Origin: Azolla pinnata
Lineage: Eukaryota > Streptophyta > Polypodiopsida > Salviniales > Salviniaceae
Assembly: GCA_037176905.1 (NCBI GenBank)
Contig: JBBBWG010033563.1
Span: forward strand, 1-20,807
Length of the DNA stretch: 20,807 nucleotides
Reading direction: 5' to 3'
Part shown: positions 19,739-20,807 of the stretch, one piece after another
How the letters are laid out: the number at the start of each line of letters is the position of its first letter
Position numbering within the stretch: position 1 is the stretch's first letter
Position numbers and translations under genes: made by a program
The notes under the pieces: generated by a model
What the model was told of the DNA's origin: nothing
The model's database searches: none
The model's input: the letters and a program-made list of their open reading frames with translations, nothing else

Positions 19739-20440
19739 ATGTCTTCTTCGTCGTCGTCTTCCTTCCGGCCCGCTCCTTCCTTCAGCGACTACATCCCTTG
19801 CAACCGCAGCGCAGCCGCCCCTGCGGCGGCGTCGTCATCGTCGTCATCGTCCGCCTCGCAGCCTTGCTCTGCTTACCAGCACAGCGGCAGCAGCAGCAGC
19901 AGCATCAGCGTGGCGAGCCATCTGGGGAATCTGAGCCCCTTGAGCCAAACCCTGTGGAAGAATCTGAAGCAGCGGGAGCCGCCGCCTCCCATAGCTCATG
20001 GCGGCGGGGACCCCGCCTCTGCGTGGCTCACATGGAAAGACCTCACCGTCACCGTCTCCCTTCCGTCGAGGGCCAATGGCGGTCTGGAGACGCATGCGCT
20101 GCTCGACCATGTCTGCGGATACGCAGAGCCCGGCTACATGATGGCCATCATGGGACCTTCCGGATCCGGGAAATCCACGCTCTTAGATGCCCTTGCAGGT
20201 ATGCAAGAGCGCCAGATCTCTCTCCAGCACTCGTTCCATCGCCACATGCACCTGCTTTACAACCGATGCACATCCGCACATGCTCGTCTCCTTCTTCCCC
20301 CCCCCCCCCAACGGATCTGCATGATGCCGTTTCTTGAGCTTTCAATTTGTTGTTGGTCAGGGCGCCTTGCGAAGAACGCCGTTCTGTCTGGAGATGTGCT
20401 CGTCAATGGCAGGAAACGCAAGCTCTCCTACGGATCTTTG
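19739..20440 (+). CDS. ABCG (WBC) half-transporter, ABCG11-like, 5' end only
   Basis: Two coding exons are visible, 19739-20198 and 20361-20440, separated by a 162-nt GT-AG intron that splits a Gly codon. The gene continues beyond the window after the donor at 20441. The protein starts with a Ser/Ala-rich disordered stretch of about 60 residues. Then comes LSPLSQTLWKNLKQ, resembling the conserved LSPLSE..W element near the start of plant ABCG11-type proteins. The ABC domain begins at AWLTWKDLTVTV (about residue 95), followed by GYAEPG and the Walker A motif GPSGSGKST. After the intron comes RLAKNAVLSGDVLVNGRKRKLSYGSL, the usual post-Walker-A segment. Family members dimerise in the plasma membrane; the ABCG11/12 group exports cutin and wax precursors. 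Substrate assignment here is inference. The signature motif, Walker B and membrane domain lie off the edge. The exons are GC-rich compared with UTP20. Confidence 0.9.
20199..20360 (+). other. ABCG intron 1 with poly-C run
   Basis: The intron splits the Gly codon right after the Walker A helix (DALAG). The donor is GTATGC and the acceptor TTGGTCAG. A run of about ten C lies at about 20298-20308. Confidence 0.85.
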
Positions 20441-20497
20441 GTATGTGATTGCTCGTTTTGATCGTGTAGAGAAGAATTGGAGGGGGAGAGAGAGGGG

Positions 20498-20807
20498 AAG
20501 AAACCCTCTTCAATCAATCAAATTTACACAGATTTTCATGCTTCTCTGCTGTTTGAGCTTAAGGTCCAGAGATAAAACCCTGATAACTCATGATTCAGAC
20601 CTTCGAATGCACAAACTTCTTAAGAAACCCTCCTCAATCAATTACACAGATTTTCATGCTTTCCATGTGTGTGTTGTTTGAGCTTAAGGTCCAGAGATAA
20701 AACCCTAATCACTCATGATTCAGACATTCGAATGCACAAACTTGGTAAGAAACCCTCCTCAATCAATGACACAGATTTTCATGCTTTCCATGTGTGTGCT
20801 GTTTGAG
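20498..20807 (+). repeat. ~125-bp tandem repeat in ABCG intron 2
   Basis: Units begin AAGAAACCCTC at 20498, 20622 and 20747 (periods 124 and 125); the third is cut by the window edge. Each holds CACAGATTTTCATGCTT, TGTTTGAGCTTAAGGTCCAG and AGATAAAACCCT. Units 2 and 3 are closest to each other, sharing CCATGTGTGTG. The array lies inside an intron whose donor is at 20441. Confidence 0.9.

Noticed and set aside
18324-19934. Very long plus-strand frame with poly-His/Ile-Thr coding, and matching long minus-strand frame 18126-19484
   Set aside because: The frames are open only because CAT/CAC triplets contain no stops in any plus frame and few in the minus frames. No real protein domain is present.

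Overview
The window is nuclear DNA of a land plant. The evidence is a coding sequence interrupted by 29 short, AT-rich GT-AG introns, plant-type Ty1/copia and Ty3/gypsy LTR-retrotransposon fossils, and the start of an ABCG11-type half-size ABC transporter gene. I cannot fix the lineage from the sequence alone. No prokaryotic signals, CRISPR arrays, tRNA or rRNA genes were seen.

Layout. Bases 1-1766 are non-coding, with a TCA/TTC microsatellite, short imperfect tandem duplications and a hairpin. Bases 1767-16194 (minus strand) hold one intact gene, UTP20, the very large HEAT-repeat scaffold of the U3 snoRNP/small-subunit processome. I traced 30 exons with consistent phases at every junction. 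They give 8232 coding bases and a protein of about 2743 residues, the size expected for the family. Three consecutive junctions (exons 15-16-17) carry alternative in-frame splice sites, and one of them is a 15-bp tandem duplication of the donor itself. Intron 2 carries a roughly 145-bp minisatellite that stops next to its 5' splice site.

Bases 16195-19738 separate two divergently transcribed genes. They contain fossils of a gypsy and a copia element lying side by side, an unrecognised plus-strand reading frame that begins in a 49-bp duplication, a purine/pyrimidine-alternating GCATGC-rich block, and a roughly 900-bp array of CAT/CAC-type triplets. That array leads into a CT-rich leader and then into the second gene.

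Bases 19739-20440 (plus strand) hold the first two coding exons of the ABCG transporter: a Ser/Ala-rich N-terminus and the Walker A motif. The gene runs off the right edge inside an intron that has about 2.5 copies of a 125-bp tandem repeat.

The two genes are not functionally linked: one acts in ribosome biogenesis and the other in membrane export, probably of cuticular lipids. I see no convincing new multi-gene system. The most unusual features are the triplet array in the ABCG upstream region, the clustered alternative splice sites in UTP20, and the orphan reading frame at 17804.
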